Assembly: GCF_025685625.1 (NCBI RefSeq)
Contig: NZ_JAGSYI010000003.1
Coordinates: forward strand, 434,001 to 498,000
Source: Acidicapsa acidisoli
GTDB taxonomy: Bacteria > Acidobacteriota > Terriglobia > Terriglobales > Acidobacteriaceae
Length of the DNA: 64,000 nucleotides
Direction of reading: 5' to 3'
Within the stretch, counting starts at the first letter, position 1. Each line of letters begins with the position of its first letter. Below are positions 27,981 to 35,550 of the stretch, in pieces. The notes below the pieces were generated by a model, which was given only the letters and a program-made list of their open reading frames with translations, did no database searches and was not told the DNA's origin. Both the position numbers and the translations under genes were made by a program.

Positions 27981-28152
27981 ACAGGGAATAGGGACTACGG
28001 AACAGAGGACAGGAAATGCGGATTGGGAGCTAGAACGTATTTGTCGCTCGAAGCAGAGAGTGGCGGTAACCCATCCTTGTCGCAAAATACGCGCCAAGGA
28101 TGGGGCACCCAGTTTGGTGGTAATTCTTAGTCCCTAGCCCCTGTTCCCTGTC
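27981..28152. repeat. Nested repeat: R2 palindrome between imperfect inverted repeats
   Basis: ACAGGGAATAGGGACTA at 27981-27997 faces TAGTCCCTAGCCCCTGTTCC at 28129-28148, continuing CTGT: the same motif inverted, with about 7 extra bases. Between them, at 28069-28113, is an R2 copy (CCATCCTTGTCGC and GCCAAGGATGGGGCACCC arms). The 178-bp gap between two lipoprotein genes is thus largely repeat DNA. Confidence 0.65.
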
Positions 28153-28156
28153 TTGC

Positions 28157-29347
28157 TTAGTGGGTGACGGCGATTGCGTTGGCTAGCGATGGATTGACGC
28201 TGGCAGTGGATTTCGTTGAACCGACATCGAGAGCGCCGAGCGTAGAGGCATCAAAGCTGTAGAGCCACATATTCGGATTGGCCTTGTCTCCGACATCCAT
28301 CACGTAGCTCTTGGTGCTGTCTTCGACGATGGCCACCGGGGACTGCTCGGTTGGGAAGGCTGCTCCGAGAGAGGCCAGCTTCTGCGTGGTGAGATTGAGG
28401 GTAAAGCCTGAGATTGTGCCATCCGAACCGTTGGCGACGTAGAGGTATGCGCCGCTCAGGTCAGCGAGCAGCGCCGTGGGGCCGACACCGACGGCTTCAT
28501 CGTCCAGATCTGTGCCAAGCGCTGCGGTGCCGATCATGCGCACGGTGCCGGCAATGGCGCCGGAGGAATTGCTGTTCTGCTCCGCGATGAAGAGATACTT
28601 CGATGTCGGATCGACAGCGACAGCAGTGTCGGCGGTAGCACCGCCAGTGGGAAGTAACTTGATGCTCACCGCGGTGCCCCATGGTCCGTTGGGTGCGGCG
28701 GTGCCGGTGGGGGTAAAGCCGAAGGCCTCGACGCCGCCTGTGCCGAGAGCCACAAACACCTGGCTGTTGGCAGGAGAGATGGCAAGCGACGGTGTCGGGT
28801 CGGCGAAGGTTGTGGTGAGGGAGAATACGGCTCCAGTGGGAAGGCCGGTGGTGGGGCTGATCTGAACCGCATCCAACTCGGTTTGGCTCTGGTAGGCGAT
28901 GATCAGCCACGAACTGGTGGGATCGATGACCATGCTCTGCGGAACGAACCCGTTCGGGTTGACATAGGCGATATTGTTGCTGTTGCCCTCGGTCAGTGTC
29001 CCGTCCGAGTTGATCGTGTATTCGAAGGCTCCCGCGGTTGTACCGATGTACACAAACTGGTTATTGGGCGCAACGACGATGGAGGTCGGAGTTTCGGTCA
29101 ACGTGACGGGGCTTCCGTTGAGCGCCGCGAGCGTGCCGCTGGTGAGGGAGTATTCGGCCAGAGTGCCGCCGCTGTTGGTGATGTAGGCGAAGGTCGATGT
29201 GCCGGTGCCGATGGTGCCGGTGGTGCTGACTGCGGTGAAGAAGCCGCTGCAACCGGTCAATCCCATCGTGCCCAAGGTGAGAACTGCAGCTCCGAGCATA
29301 AATGCTTGTGTCAGACGCAAAAATCGCACTTTACTTCCCTGCCTCAT
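28157..29347 (-). CDS. Beta-propeller (YVTN/lactonase-type) lipoprotein
   Basis: A 396-residue secreted lipoprotein with signal and lipobox (FMLGAAVLTLGTMGLTGCSG), followed by repeated blade motifs: FAYITNSGGTLAEYSLTSGT, FVYIGTTAGAFEYTINSDGT, YLFIAEQNSNS, YLYVANGSDGTISGFTL. Such propellers are common as surface proteins of acidobacteria. No catalytic residues can be assigned, so a scaffold or binding role is as likely as 6-phosphogluconolactonase-type activity. GAGGAG lies 9 nt before the ATG. Confidence 0.8.
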   Translation of the reverse strand: MRQGSKVRFLRLTQAFMLGAAVLTLGTMGLTGCSGFFTAVSTTGTIGTGTSTFAYITNSGGTLAEYSLTSGTLAALNGSPVTLTETPTSIVVAPNNQFVYIGTTAGAFEYTINSDGTLTEGNSNNIAYVNPNGFVPQSMVIDPTSSWLIIAYQSQTELDAVQISPTTGLPTGAVFSLTTTFADPTPSLAISPANSQVFVALGTGGVEAFGFTPTGTAAPNGPWGTAVSIKLLPTGGATADTAVAVDPTSKYLFIAEQNSNSSGAIAGTVRMIGTAALGTDLDDEAVGVGPTALLADLSGAYLYVANGSDGTISGFTLNLTTQKLASLGAAFPTEQSPVAIVEDSTKSYVMDVGDKANPNMWLYSFDASTLGALDVGSTKSTASVNPSLANAIAVTH

Positions 29348-29545
29348 CGGTAAGACTCCTCGCTGACATTTGCGTTGACACGGAACGACGGTGGCTGACT
29401 CGTTTCAGTCTGGGCTGGATTGGCCAAATTTCGGCGCCACTTTAGGTTAACCCGTCGGGACGCCTGCCGGCAGCGTGGATTCTTCAGACAAAATGACGCA
29501 GGAGGGGCGAAGATCGCTTGCCGAAGCGGGATTTAGAATTGCCCA

Positions 29546-30616
29546 ATGCACTTCAGGCTCAGTCTCTTTGCATTTTTGGTTCTTTTCAACGTTCCTCTGA
29601 ATTCCCCCGGCCAGACTCATTCCACTCATCCTGTTTCTGCTCTCTGCAATGCCTGTGTCCGTGCTGAGCTTGGATTCCTTGCCAGCGATGAACTGCATGG
29701 ACGAGGCTCGGGCACGCGCGATGAACATCTGGCTGCGCTGTACGCCGCTTCGCTCTTCCAGTCTTTCGGGCTCCAGCCGGCGGGGGAAGATGGAGGCTAC
29801 ATTCAACGGGCTCCGCTGCCGAACCCGTTCCCTGCGAAGCTGGCGGAGTATCTGAAAAAGCATGGATTCGATCAGAATCAGCGCACGGATACATGGAACG
29901 CGCTGGGGATGCTGCCGGGCTCCGATCCTGTCGCCGGCAAGGAGGTCGTGCTGCTGACGGCTCATCTGGATCATCTTGGAATCGGGGAAGCTGTCAACGG
30001 AGACAACATCTACAACGGAGCGGATGACGACGCAAGCGGCACAACGGCTGTGCTGGAGTTGGCGCGAAGCTTGAGCCGAGGACCGCGCCCGCGCCGGTCG
30101 ATTCTCTTTGTGCTCTTTGGCTCTGAGGAGTTAGGAGGGTATGGCAACCAGTACTTTCTGGAGCATCCGCCGGTTGCGCTGACCCAGATTGTCGCCAACC
30201 TGGAGTTTGAGATGATTGGGCGGCCCGATCTGGCGCTGCCGAACAAGACGCTTTGGCTGACTGGCTACGAGCGCTCTGACCTTGGGCCGATGCTTGCGAA
30301 GCATGGCGCTGCGATTTCCGCCGATCCGCATCCGGATCAGCATTTCTTTCAGCGCTCGGATAACTATGCGCTGGCGAAGAAAGGGATCGTGGCGCAGACG
30401 GTTTCGAGCTTTGGGTTGCATAAGGACTACCACCAGCCTTCGGATGAGGTTTCGAGGATTGACTTTGATTTTTTGACGCGGTCGATTGGGTCGATGATAG
30501 GGCCTGTGCGGTGGTTGGCGGATACTAGCTGGCGGCCGGAATGGAATGCTGGGGGGGAAGCCGTAGTTGTTGCGCGGGCCTGGGTGGTTCCCACCCTTGT
30601 CGCGATGAAACTGTGA
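29546..30616 (+). CDS. Secreted M28-family zinc aminopeptidase
   Basis: A 356-residue metallopeptidase with an N-terminal signal (RLSLFAFLVLFNVPLN). The co-catalytic zinc ligands are visible: TAHLDHLGIG, NGADDDASGT, GSEELGGYG and the C-terminal HKDYHQPSDE. The last 10 or so residues (WVVPTLVAMKL) are encoded by the left arm of an R2 repeat, so the native C-terminus appears to have been replaced or extended by repeat DNA. Convergent with the flavoprotein gene. Confidence 0.9.
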   Translation: MHFRLSLFAFLVLFNVPLNSPGQTHSTHPVSALCNACVRAELGFLASDELHGRGSGTRDEHLAALYAASLFQSFGLQPAGEDGGYIQRAPLPNPFPAKLAEYLKKHGFDQNQRTDTWNALGMLPGSDPVAGKEVVLLTAHLDHLGIGEAVNGDNIYNGADDDASGTTAVLELARSLSRGPRPRRSILFVLFGSEELGGYGNQYFLEHPPVALTQIVANLEFEMIGRPDLALPNKTLWLTGYERSDLGPMLAKHGAAISADPHPDQHFFQRSDNYALAKKGIVAQTVSSFGLHKDYHQPSDEVSRIDFDFLTRSIGSMIGPVRWLADTSWRPEWNAGGEAVVVARAWVVPTLVAMKL

Positions 30617-30633
30617 CAAGGATGGGGCACCCA
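30589..30633. repeat. R2 palindromic repeat overlapping the 3' end of the M28 peptidase gene
   Basis: TTCCCACCCTTGTCGC and GACAAGGATGGGGCACCC form the two arms; the loop contains the peptidase stop codon (TGA, 30614-30616). Same orientation as the copies at 28069, 32751 and 43370. Confidence 0.85.
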
Positions 30634-30636
30634 TTT

Positions 30637-30654
30637 CTTTGGCGTACGCCAAAG
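30637..30654. repeat. Perfect 18-bp palindrome between convergent genes
   Basis: CTTTGGCGTACGCCAAAG is fully self-complementary and could fold as a 7-bp hairpin with a GTAC loop. It sits in the 88-bp space between the convergent M28 peptidase and flavoprotein genes. No T-tract follows on either strand. Confidence 0.5.
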
Positions 30655-30660
30655 GAAAAA

Positions 30661-30702
30661 AGCAGATCCTTCGCCGCTTTGCTCCTTAGGATGACAACTG
30701 CT
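30661..30702. repeat. R3-type short repeat (AGCAGATCC...GGATGACA)
   Basis: AGCAGATCCTTCG, then CTTAGGATGACAACTGCTGC. The same core (AGCAGATTCC, then GAATGACA or GAACGACA) occurs twice in tandem at 32800-32891. Intergenic, adjoining an R2 copy in both places. Confidence 0.5.
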
Positions 30703-30704
30703 GC

Positions 30705-32093
30705 TTAGGTTAGGGGCTTGAGGTCACCCAGGACTGTCGGGATGAGTTCCGAGACGGTTGGATGGATGTGCATGGCGCGCTGGAGTGTCATGTAGGGGCG
30801 GCCTGAGTACATGACGTCGAGGATGCAATGGATGGCTTCGTCGCCGCTGGTGCCGAGAATCGATGCGCCGAGGATCTTCTTTGATTCGGCGTCTACGAGG
30901 ATCTTCATGAAGCCCTGAGACTCGCCTTTTTCTACAGCGCGGCCTACTTTGGTCATGGAGCGGGTGCCGATGAGAGCTGGTTTGCCTGATTTGCGCACCG
31001 CCGCTTCGGTCATGCCGATCTGGCCCAGGGGTGGGTCGGTGTAGAGTGCGTGGGCGTGAATTCTGTCGCTGACGCGCCGGGGGTCGTTGTCTAGCAGGTT
31101 GGCGGTGACGATTTCGAAGTCGTTATAGGAGGTGTGCGTGAAGCCGCCCTGGCCGTTGCAGTCACCGAGCGCCCAGATGCCGGGAATGTTGGTTTTGAGC
31201 TGGTCGTCGACGACGATGTAGCCGTGGTCGTCGGTGTGGATGCCGGCTTTGTCGAGGCCGAGGTCGCTGGTGTTAGGTATGCGGCCTACGGCTAGCAGCA
31301 CATGAGAGCCGTGGACTTTGGGATCGCCATCATCACAGGTTACGTGCACCCAGGCGCCTGTCTGCCCAGCGGCTGGAGGCTCGAAGGCGATGCACTCGGC
31401 GTTGAGGCGGATGTGGATGCCTTCGGCTTCGAGGATCTCTTTGATCGATGCGGATACGTCTTCGTCCTCGTGCACGACGAGGCGCGGACCTTTTTCGACT
31501 ACCGTGACTTCGCTGCCGAAGCGGCGGTACATCTGGGCGAATTCGAGGCCGATGTAGCTGCCTCCGACGACGACCAGGTGTTGCGGCAATTCGTCGAGGT
31601 TGAGGATGGTGGAGTTGGTGAGGTGGGAGATTTTTCCGATGCCGGGCATGTTGGGAACGAGCGCTCTGCCGCCTACGTTGAGGAAGATTTCGTCTGCGCT
31701 GAGTGTTTCTGTTCCGGCCTGAATTTCATGGCTGGAGAGGAAGCGGGCGTGTTCGTGAAAAACAGTGCAGTTCTCCATTCCGCGCAGCCAGGCTTCGATG
31801 CCGTCGCGGGACTTGGCCAGGATGGATTCCTTGCGGGCTTTGACGACCTTCATATCGACGTGGATGGAGCCGTCGATGCGGACGCCGAAATCGGCGGCGC
31901 GGCGGGCCATGTGAGCTGCGTAGGCGCTGGCGACGAGGGTTTTGGTGGGGATACAGCCGGTGTTGACGCAGGTTCCGCCGAAGAGATTGCGCTCGATGAA
32001 GGCTATACGGCGGCCGCTTTTGGTGAGACGGCCGGCGAGAGATGGGCCAGCCTGTCCGGCCCCGATGATGATGGAATCGAATTGCGTGCCCAT
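30705..32093 (-). CDS. FAD-dependent pyridine nucleotide-disulfide oxidoreductase (Lpd/mercuric-reductase-like)
   Basis: A 462-residue flavoprotein. FAD-binding IIIGAGQAGPSLAGRL at the N-terminus; redox-active disulfide GGTCVNTGCIPTK (C42, C47); NAD(P) site VVVGGSYIGLEFAQMY; LLAVGRIPNTSDLGLD; and the C-terminal catalytic dyad MHIHPTVSELIP. It lacks the heavy-metal domain and C-terminal Cys pair of true MerA, so the mercury assignment is doubtful. It is followed on the same strand, upstream, by ahpD and ahpC, which suggests it could reduce AhpD as Lpd does in mycobacteria; this is inference. Confidence 0.9.
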   Translation of the reverse strand: MGTQFDSIIIGAGQAGPSLAGRLTKSGRRIAFIERNLFGGTCVNTGCIPTKTLVASAYAAHMARRAADFGVRIDGSIHVDMKVVKARKESILAKSRDGIEAWLRGMENCTVFHEHARFLSSHEIQAGTETLSADEIFLNVGGRALVPNMPGIGKISHLTNSTILNLDELPQHLVVVGGSYIGLEFAQMYRRFGSEVTVVEKGPRLVVHEDEDVSASIKEILEAEGIHIRLNAECIAFEPPAAGQTGAWVHVTCDDGDPKVHGSHVLLAVGRIPNTSDLGLDKAGIHTDDHGYIVVDDQLKTNIPGIWALGDCNGQGGFTHTSYNDFEIVTANLLDNDPRRVSDRIHAHALYTDPPLGQIGMTEAAVRKSGKPALIGTRSMTKVGRAVEKGESQGFMKILVDAESKKILGASILGTSGDEAIHCILDVMYSGRPYMTLQRAMHIHPTVSELIPTVLGDLKPLT

Positions 32094-32154
32094 GCTAATC
32101 CGCCTTGCAAAACAGGAATGTAGCGGTTAGATGCGCGTGGGCACGCAACGGTAA

Positions 32155-32706
32155 CTAGGCAAATGCGGGAACTTCGGCCTGGGCTGAGACTGCGTCGAGG
32201 ACAGGGCCGAGGGCGTGAATGACGGAAGCTACCCGGACGATGGCGAGGATCAGTTCCTCCGATGCGCCTTTTTCGCGAACGACCTTCTCGTGCGCGTCGA
32301 CGCACTTGCCGCAGCCGTTGATTGCGGAGACGGCCAGCGACCAAAGCTCGAAATCCACCGCATCGGCTCCGTGAGAGCGCAGCACGTTCATGCGCAGGCG
32401 GGCGGGCATGGTGGCGTATTTTTCATTCGAGCTGAGGTGGTGGAAGCGATAGAAGATGTTGTTCATTCCCATGATCGCCGCAGAGGCTTTGGCTGCTTCC
32501 AGCGCGGTTGGGGCGAGTTGCTTTGCGCCTTCCGCCAGAGCTGCTGCGGTGAGGCTGGCGTTGCGGGTGGCGATGGCTGAGGCGACTACGGTGCCCCAGA
32601 GCTGCTGGGAGGTTAGTTCCGTGTTGTTGCGGATCAGGGAGGAGTAGTTCAGCTTGAGATCCTTCGCGTAATCGGGAAGGGTGTCGATGATGGCGTCGAG
32701 GGTCAT
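32155..32706 (-). CDS. ahpD: Alkyl hydroperoxide reductase AhpD (carboxymuconolactone-decarboxylase fold)
   Basis: 183 residues. The redox motif INGCGKCVDAHEKVVRE places C132, C135 and H139, with E120 upstream, a set that parallels the proton-relay residues of mycobacterial AhpD almost position for position. It reduces oxidised AhpC and is itself reduced by a lipoyl-bearing partner in mycobacteria. Start at the ATG 32706 (MTLDAIIDTLPDY); sequence upstream in the same frame is repeat DNA. Lies between ahpC and the Lpd-like gene. Confidence 0.92.
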   Translation of the reverse strand: MTLDAIIDTLPDYAKDLKLNYSSLIRNNTELTSQQLWGTVVASAIATRNASLTAAALAEGAKQLAPTALEAAKASAAIMGMNNIFYRFHHLSSNEKYATMPARLRMNVLRSHGADAVDFELWSLAVSAINGCGKCVDAHEKVVREKGASEELILAIVRVASVIHALGPVLDAVSAQAEVPAFA

Positions 32707-32750
32707 GGGGACTCCGTTCTTTTGCAAAATTTGGCGCGAAGATCCGTGAG

Positions 32751-32793
32751 TCCCACCCTTTGCGCACAGAACGCGCAAAGGATGGGGCACCCG
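32751..32793. repeat. R2 palindromic repeat between ahpD and ahpC
   Basis: TCCCACCCTTTGCGC and GCGCAAAGGATGGGGCACCC are complementary across a short loop. The TTTGCGC/GCGCAAA pair differs from TTGTCGC of other copies on both arms, a compensatory change that supports hairpin conservation. Confidence 0.8.
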
Positions 32794-32799
32794 GCTAAC

Positions 32800-32891
32800 A
32801 GCAGATTCCCTTCGGGAATGACAGACAAGAAAAGCAACGGCAACTGCTGAAGCAGATTCCTGCTGGAACGACAAACAAGAATGGCAAAAGC
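32800..32891. repeat. Tandem pair of R3 repeats
   Basis: Unit 1 (32800-32849) reads AGCAGATTCCCTTCGGGAAT, then GACAGACAAGAAAAGC; unit 2 (32851-32891) reads AGCAGATTCCTGCTGGAACG, then ACAAACAAGAATGGC. The inner CCCTTCGGG/CCTGCTGG parts can form tiny hairpins. Located immediately downstream of ahpC (minus strand). Confidence 0.5.
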
Positions 32892-32913
32892 AAGTCTTTT
32901 GCAGTACCTGTCT

Positions 32914-33453
32914 CTACTTGGCGGTCAGGGTTTCTTCGCCCTTCTTCCAGTTGCAGGGGCAGAGCTCGTCGGTCTGCAGGGCGTCGAGAACGCGCAGGAC
33001 TTCCTGGGGATTGCGACCTACGGAGAGGTCGGTGACGTAGACGAAGCGGATGACATTCTGCGGATCGACGATGAAGGTGGCGCGCTGCGAGACGCCGGCT
33101 TTCAGGTCAAGGATGCCGAGTTGCTCGGAGAGATCGCGCTTGATGTCGGAGAGCATCGGGAACGGCAGGTCCTTGAGGTCGGCGTGGTTGTTGCGCCAGG
33201 CGAGGTGGACGAATTCGGAATCGATGCTGGCGCCGAGAAGCTGGGCGTCGCGGTCGAGGAACTCCTGATTGAGCTTGCCGAAGGCGGCGATTTCGGTGGG
33301 GCAGACAAAGGTGAAGTCCTTGGGCCAGAAGAAGACGACCTTCCACTTGCCGGGGAAGCTCTGGTCGGTAATCTGTTCAAAGGCTTTCTGGGGATCGAGA
33401 TTGACGACTGCGGTGAGGTCGAATGAAGGGAAATTTTCGCCAACTGTGAGCAT
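32914..33453 (-). CDS. ahpC: Peroxiredoxin AhpC, mycobacterial type
   Basis: A 2-Cys peroxidase of 179 residues that reduces H2O2 and organic peroxides. Peroxidatic C51 in WPKDFTFVCPTEIAAF; C-terminal resolving region TDELCPCNWKKGEET (C165, C167), the three-cysteine arrangement of the AhpD-dependent AhpC class rather than the AhpF-dependent enteric class. PFPMLSDIKRDLSEQLG and SVGRNPQEVLRVLDAL are also class-typical. AAAGGAGT lies 7 nt before the ATG. The PerR-like gene is directly upstream on the same strand. Confidence 0.95.
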   Translation of the reverse strand: MLTVGENFPSFDLTAVVNLDPQKAFEQITDQSFPGKWKVVFFWPKDFTFVCPTEIAAFGKLNQEFLDRDAQLLGASIDSEFVHLAWRNNHADLKDLPFPMLSDIKRDLSEQLGILDLKAGVSQRATFIVDPQNVIRFVYVTDLSVGRNPQEVLRVLDALQTDELCPCNWKKGEETLTAK

Positions 33454-33565
33454 GAAAAATGACTCCTTTATCAGGTTGGAAGTGGTTCGTCGTGGTTTGC
33501 AGACACAACTGCGAGCGCCTGCCGGTATGAATTGAAAAAATGTGTTAAAAAGTGCCGGTTGCCAC

Positions 33566-34051
33566 TTATGACATCGGTACTGCTTCCTGCATGGGGATGC
33601 GGGACGGCATAACTGCGGGCTGGCAGCGGGCGCACAGGCCCAGCACATCGACGGAGATCCGCTGGGCGAGGAAGCCGCCGGGAAGCATCTGCTGGACCGG
33701 GTGGCTGCCGCCGAAGCCGATCAGCTCAGCTTCGCTGATGTCCTGAATACTGCGGCACTGCGTGCAGACCAGGTGATGATGCGGATGGCTGTTCATCTCA
33801 ACGCGCAGGGAGCCGTGGTGGGGGCTGACTTCGCGCAGGATGCCGCTGGCGAGAAAGATATGGATGTTCTTATATACGGTTGCGAGCGAGATGGCCGGTA
33901 TCAGCGCCTTGACTTTGCCGAAGACCTCTTCCGGGCTGGGATGGCCGGGCATGGATTGCATGACTTCGTATATCACCTGGCGCTGATGCGTCAGAGCTAG
34001 CCCCTGCTGCATGCATAGTTCGCGGAATGCCTGGGCTGTCTGTGTGGTCAC
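33566..34051 (-). CDS. perR: Fur-family peroxide regulator (PerR-like)
   Basis: A 161-residue metal-dependent repressor. The winged-helix recognition region is THQRQVIYEVMQSM, then SLATVYKNIHIF; the regulatory His-rich stretch is NSHPHHHLVCTQC; the structural zinc site is C96/C99 and C140/C143 (CTQC, CARC). Placement beside ahpC argues for PerR rather than iron-sensing Fur. I take the GTG at 34051; a TTG at 34087 would put the palindromic operator inside the coding region. Probably senses H2O2 by metal-catalysed His oxidation, as known for PerR. Confidence 0.85.
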   Translation of the reverse strand: MTTQTAQAFRELCMQQGLALTHQRQVIYEVMQSMPGHPSPEEVFGKVKALIPAISLATVYKNIHIFLASGILREVSPHHGSLRVEMNSHPHHHLVCTQCRSIQDISEAELIGFGGSHPVQQMLPGGFLAQRISVDVLGLCARCQPAVMPSRIPMQEAVPMS

Positions 34052-34066
34052 AAAACTTATTAAACG

Positions 34067-34077
34067 ATAATTATTAT
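34067..34077. promoter_or_regulatory. PerR/Fur-box-like palindrome upstream of the perR-like gene
   Basis: ATAAT-T-ATTAT is an exact match to the 11-bp core of the PerR box (TTATAATnATTATAA), 15 bp upstream of the GTG start. It lies in an AT-rich patch that stands out in a GC-rich genome. It suggests autoregulation; I found no equivalent box in front of ahpC or the flavoprotein gene. Confidence 0.6.
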
Positions 34078-34120
34078 TCTTTGTCAAAGCATGTGGTGCG
34101 GATGGGCACGGCGAACTTTG

Positions 34121-35482
34121 TCATGCGAGATTTTTGAGTTCCGGGTAGTGGGCGAGGATGCGGTGCTGGTCGTCGAGCGGAAATTGGCGGAAGGGGATGG
34201 GTTTGTCCTGGGGGCGGGTGCCTTTCTGGTTGAGGACGTTCATGAGGCTCCATTCGCGCTGGAGGGTTTGGGGTTCGTGGGCTGGGAGGTCATAGCGGGT
34301 GAAGTCGATGACGGAGGGGGCGGCGCCGGATTGCCAGTGGCGCAGGAGGGCGAGGCGGAATTCAGTGTTCATGAACCACTGGATTTCCAGCTCTTTTTCG
34401 GAGCCGGGTGCGCCGGTGCCTTTGGCGTCGAAGCGGTAATTGAGGCCGGCGTTGGAGGGGTGGTGGCTGCGCCATGCGAGGCCGAAGGCTCCTTCGGTCA
34501 TGACCTGGGTATCGGGCCAGCGGTTTTTGATCGCCTGGAGGGACCAGGTGAGGTCGTCGTCCTGTCCGATGGAGACTTCCCAGATGGAGGTGACGAAGGC
34601 GAAGCCGTTGAGTGCGTACCCCTGATCGAAGTGCTGGGCGACGGTGTCGATGGTCTCCTTGTGGCCGGCTTCGACGCCGAGACGGCCTGTTTCGATGGGG
34701 CCGACTCCAAGACGGGAGTTGAAGCCGCCTTCGAAGCCTTCGCGGCGGGCGGGGAGGAAGTCGCAGGTCCAACCGTCGAGACAGACGCAGTCGATGAAGT
34801 CGGACTTACCCTGGGCGGGCTTGAGGTAGTGTTCGCGGCTGGGGTAGTAGGGGTAGCAGATGCCTCCGTCGCCGTCGCCGTTGTCGATGCCGTGCTGGCT
34901 CCAGATCTGGCCCTGGCAGACGTGAATGCCTTCCTGGGTAGCGAGGTAGTGCTGGCTGTCGGCGTCGAGGTAGCCGGCGACGAGAGATTGTGGGCGGTAG
35001 TGATTGCCAACCATCTTGGAGATCATTTCAAGCGCGTCGTGGATGGTCTTTTGATTGTCTGCGCGGGTTGCGTACATGGGGGCAAAGTAGCCGCCGGGGA
35101 TGAAGGTGATTTCGTCGCCGTATTGGTGATGGTATGAGACGAGGAGTTGGCGGGCTTCGCGGTATTCGGGGCGGGTATCGATGAGGGCCAGCCAACTGAT
35201 GGCCCATGTCATCTGGCCGCCTGGCCAGCCTGCCGCGAAGGCTTCGCGTCGATGGCGGATGTGGTCGGGGCTGTTGAGAGGCGCTTCGTCTTCGCCGATG
35301 TTTTTGGTGGGGGTGACTTCAATCTGGTTGACGCGGACTATCGAGACGTGGGTGAGGAAGCGGCCTTGCATTTTGGGACGCGTCGAGACTGTGTCCACAA
35401 GGGCGAAGGCGTTTGGGTTGGCCAGGGCGAGGGATGTTGCGGAGGCAGCGGCAGCGGTGAGAAATTGGCGACGGGTCTTCAT
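34121..35482 (-). CDS. Tat-exported protein of unknown function (possibly DUF3863/DUF3864-like)
   Basis: 453 residues with a twin-arginine signal (MKTRRQFLTAAAASATSLAL). The mature part has many aromatic and acidic residues: FAAGWPGGQMTWAISWLALI, YHHQYGDEITFIPGGYFAPM, and YPYYPSREHYLKPAQGKSDF, continuing FIDCVCLDGWTCDF. From memory this resembles the DUF3863/DUF3864 proteins known mainly from Bacteroidetes; I could not confirm that. The fold could be a polysaccharide-deacetylase-like barrel, a guess only. Downstream neighbour is the PerR-like gene, with no obvious functional link. Confidence 0.6.
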   Translation of the reverse strand: MKTRRQFLTAAAASATSLALANPNAFALVDTVSTRPKMQGRFLTHVSIVRVNQIEVTPTKNIGEDEAPLNSPDHIRHRREAFAAGWPGGQMTWAISWLALIDTRPEYREARQLLVSYHHQYGDEITFIPGGYFAPMYATRADNQKTIHDALEMISKMVGNHYRPQSLVAGYLDADSQHYLATQEGIHVCQGQIWSQHGIDNGDGDGGICYPYYPSREHYLKPAQGKSDFIDCVCLDGWTCDFLPARREGFEGGFNSRLGVGPIETGRLGVEAGHKETIDTVAQHFDQGYALNGFAFVTSIWEVSIGQDDDLTWSLQAIKNRWPDTQVMTEGAFGLAWRSHHPSNAGLNYRFDAKGTGAPGSEKELEIQWFMNTEFRLALLRHWQSGAAPSVIDFTRYDLPAHEPQTLQREWSLMNVLNQKGTRPQDKPIPFRQFPLDDQHRILAHYPELKNLA

Positions 35483-35550
35483 TCGGAGGCTTCCTCTTGT
35501 ACGGCAAATCACGACGGAGAAATTTGGCCTGATAAGTATCGCAGGGCTGA

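Noticed and set aside
30705-32093. Mercuric reductase (merA)
   Set aside because: No N-terminal heavy-metal domain, no C-terminal vicinal cysteines and no mer genes nearby; Lpd-like flavoprotein is the safer call.
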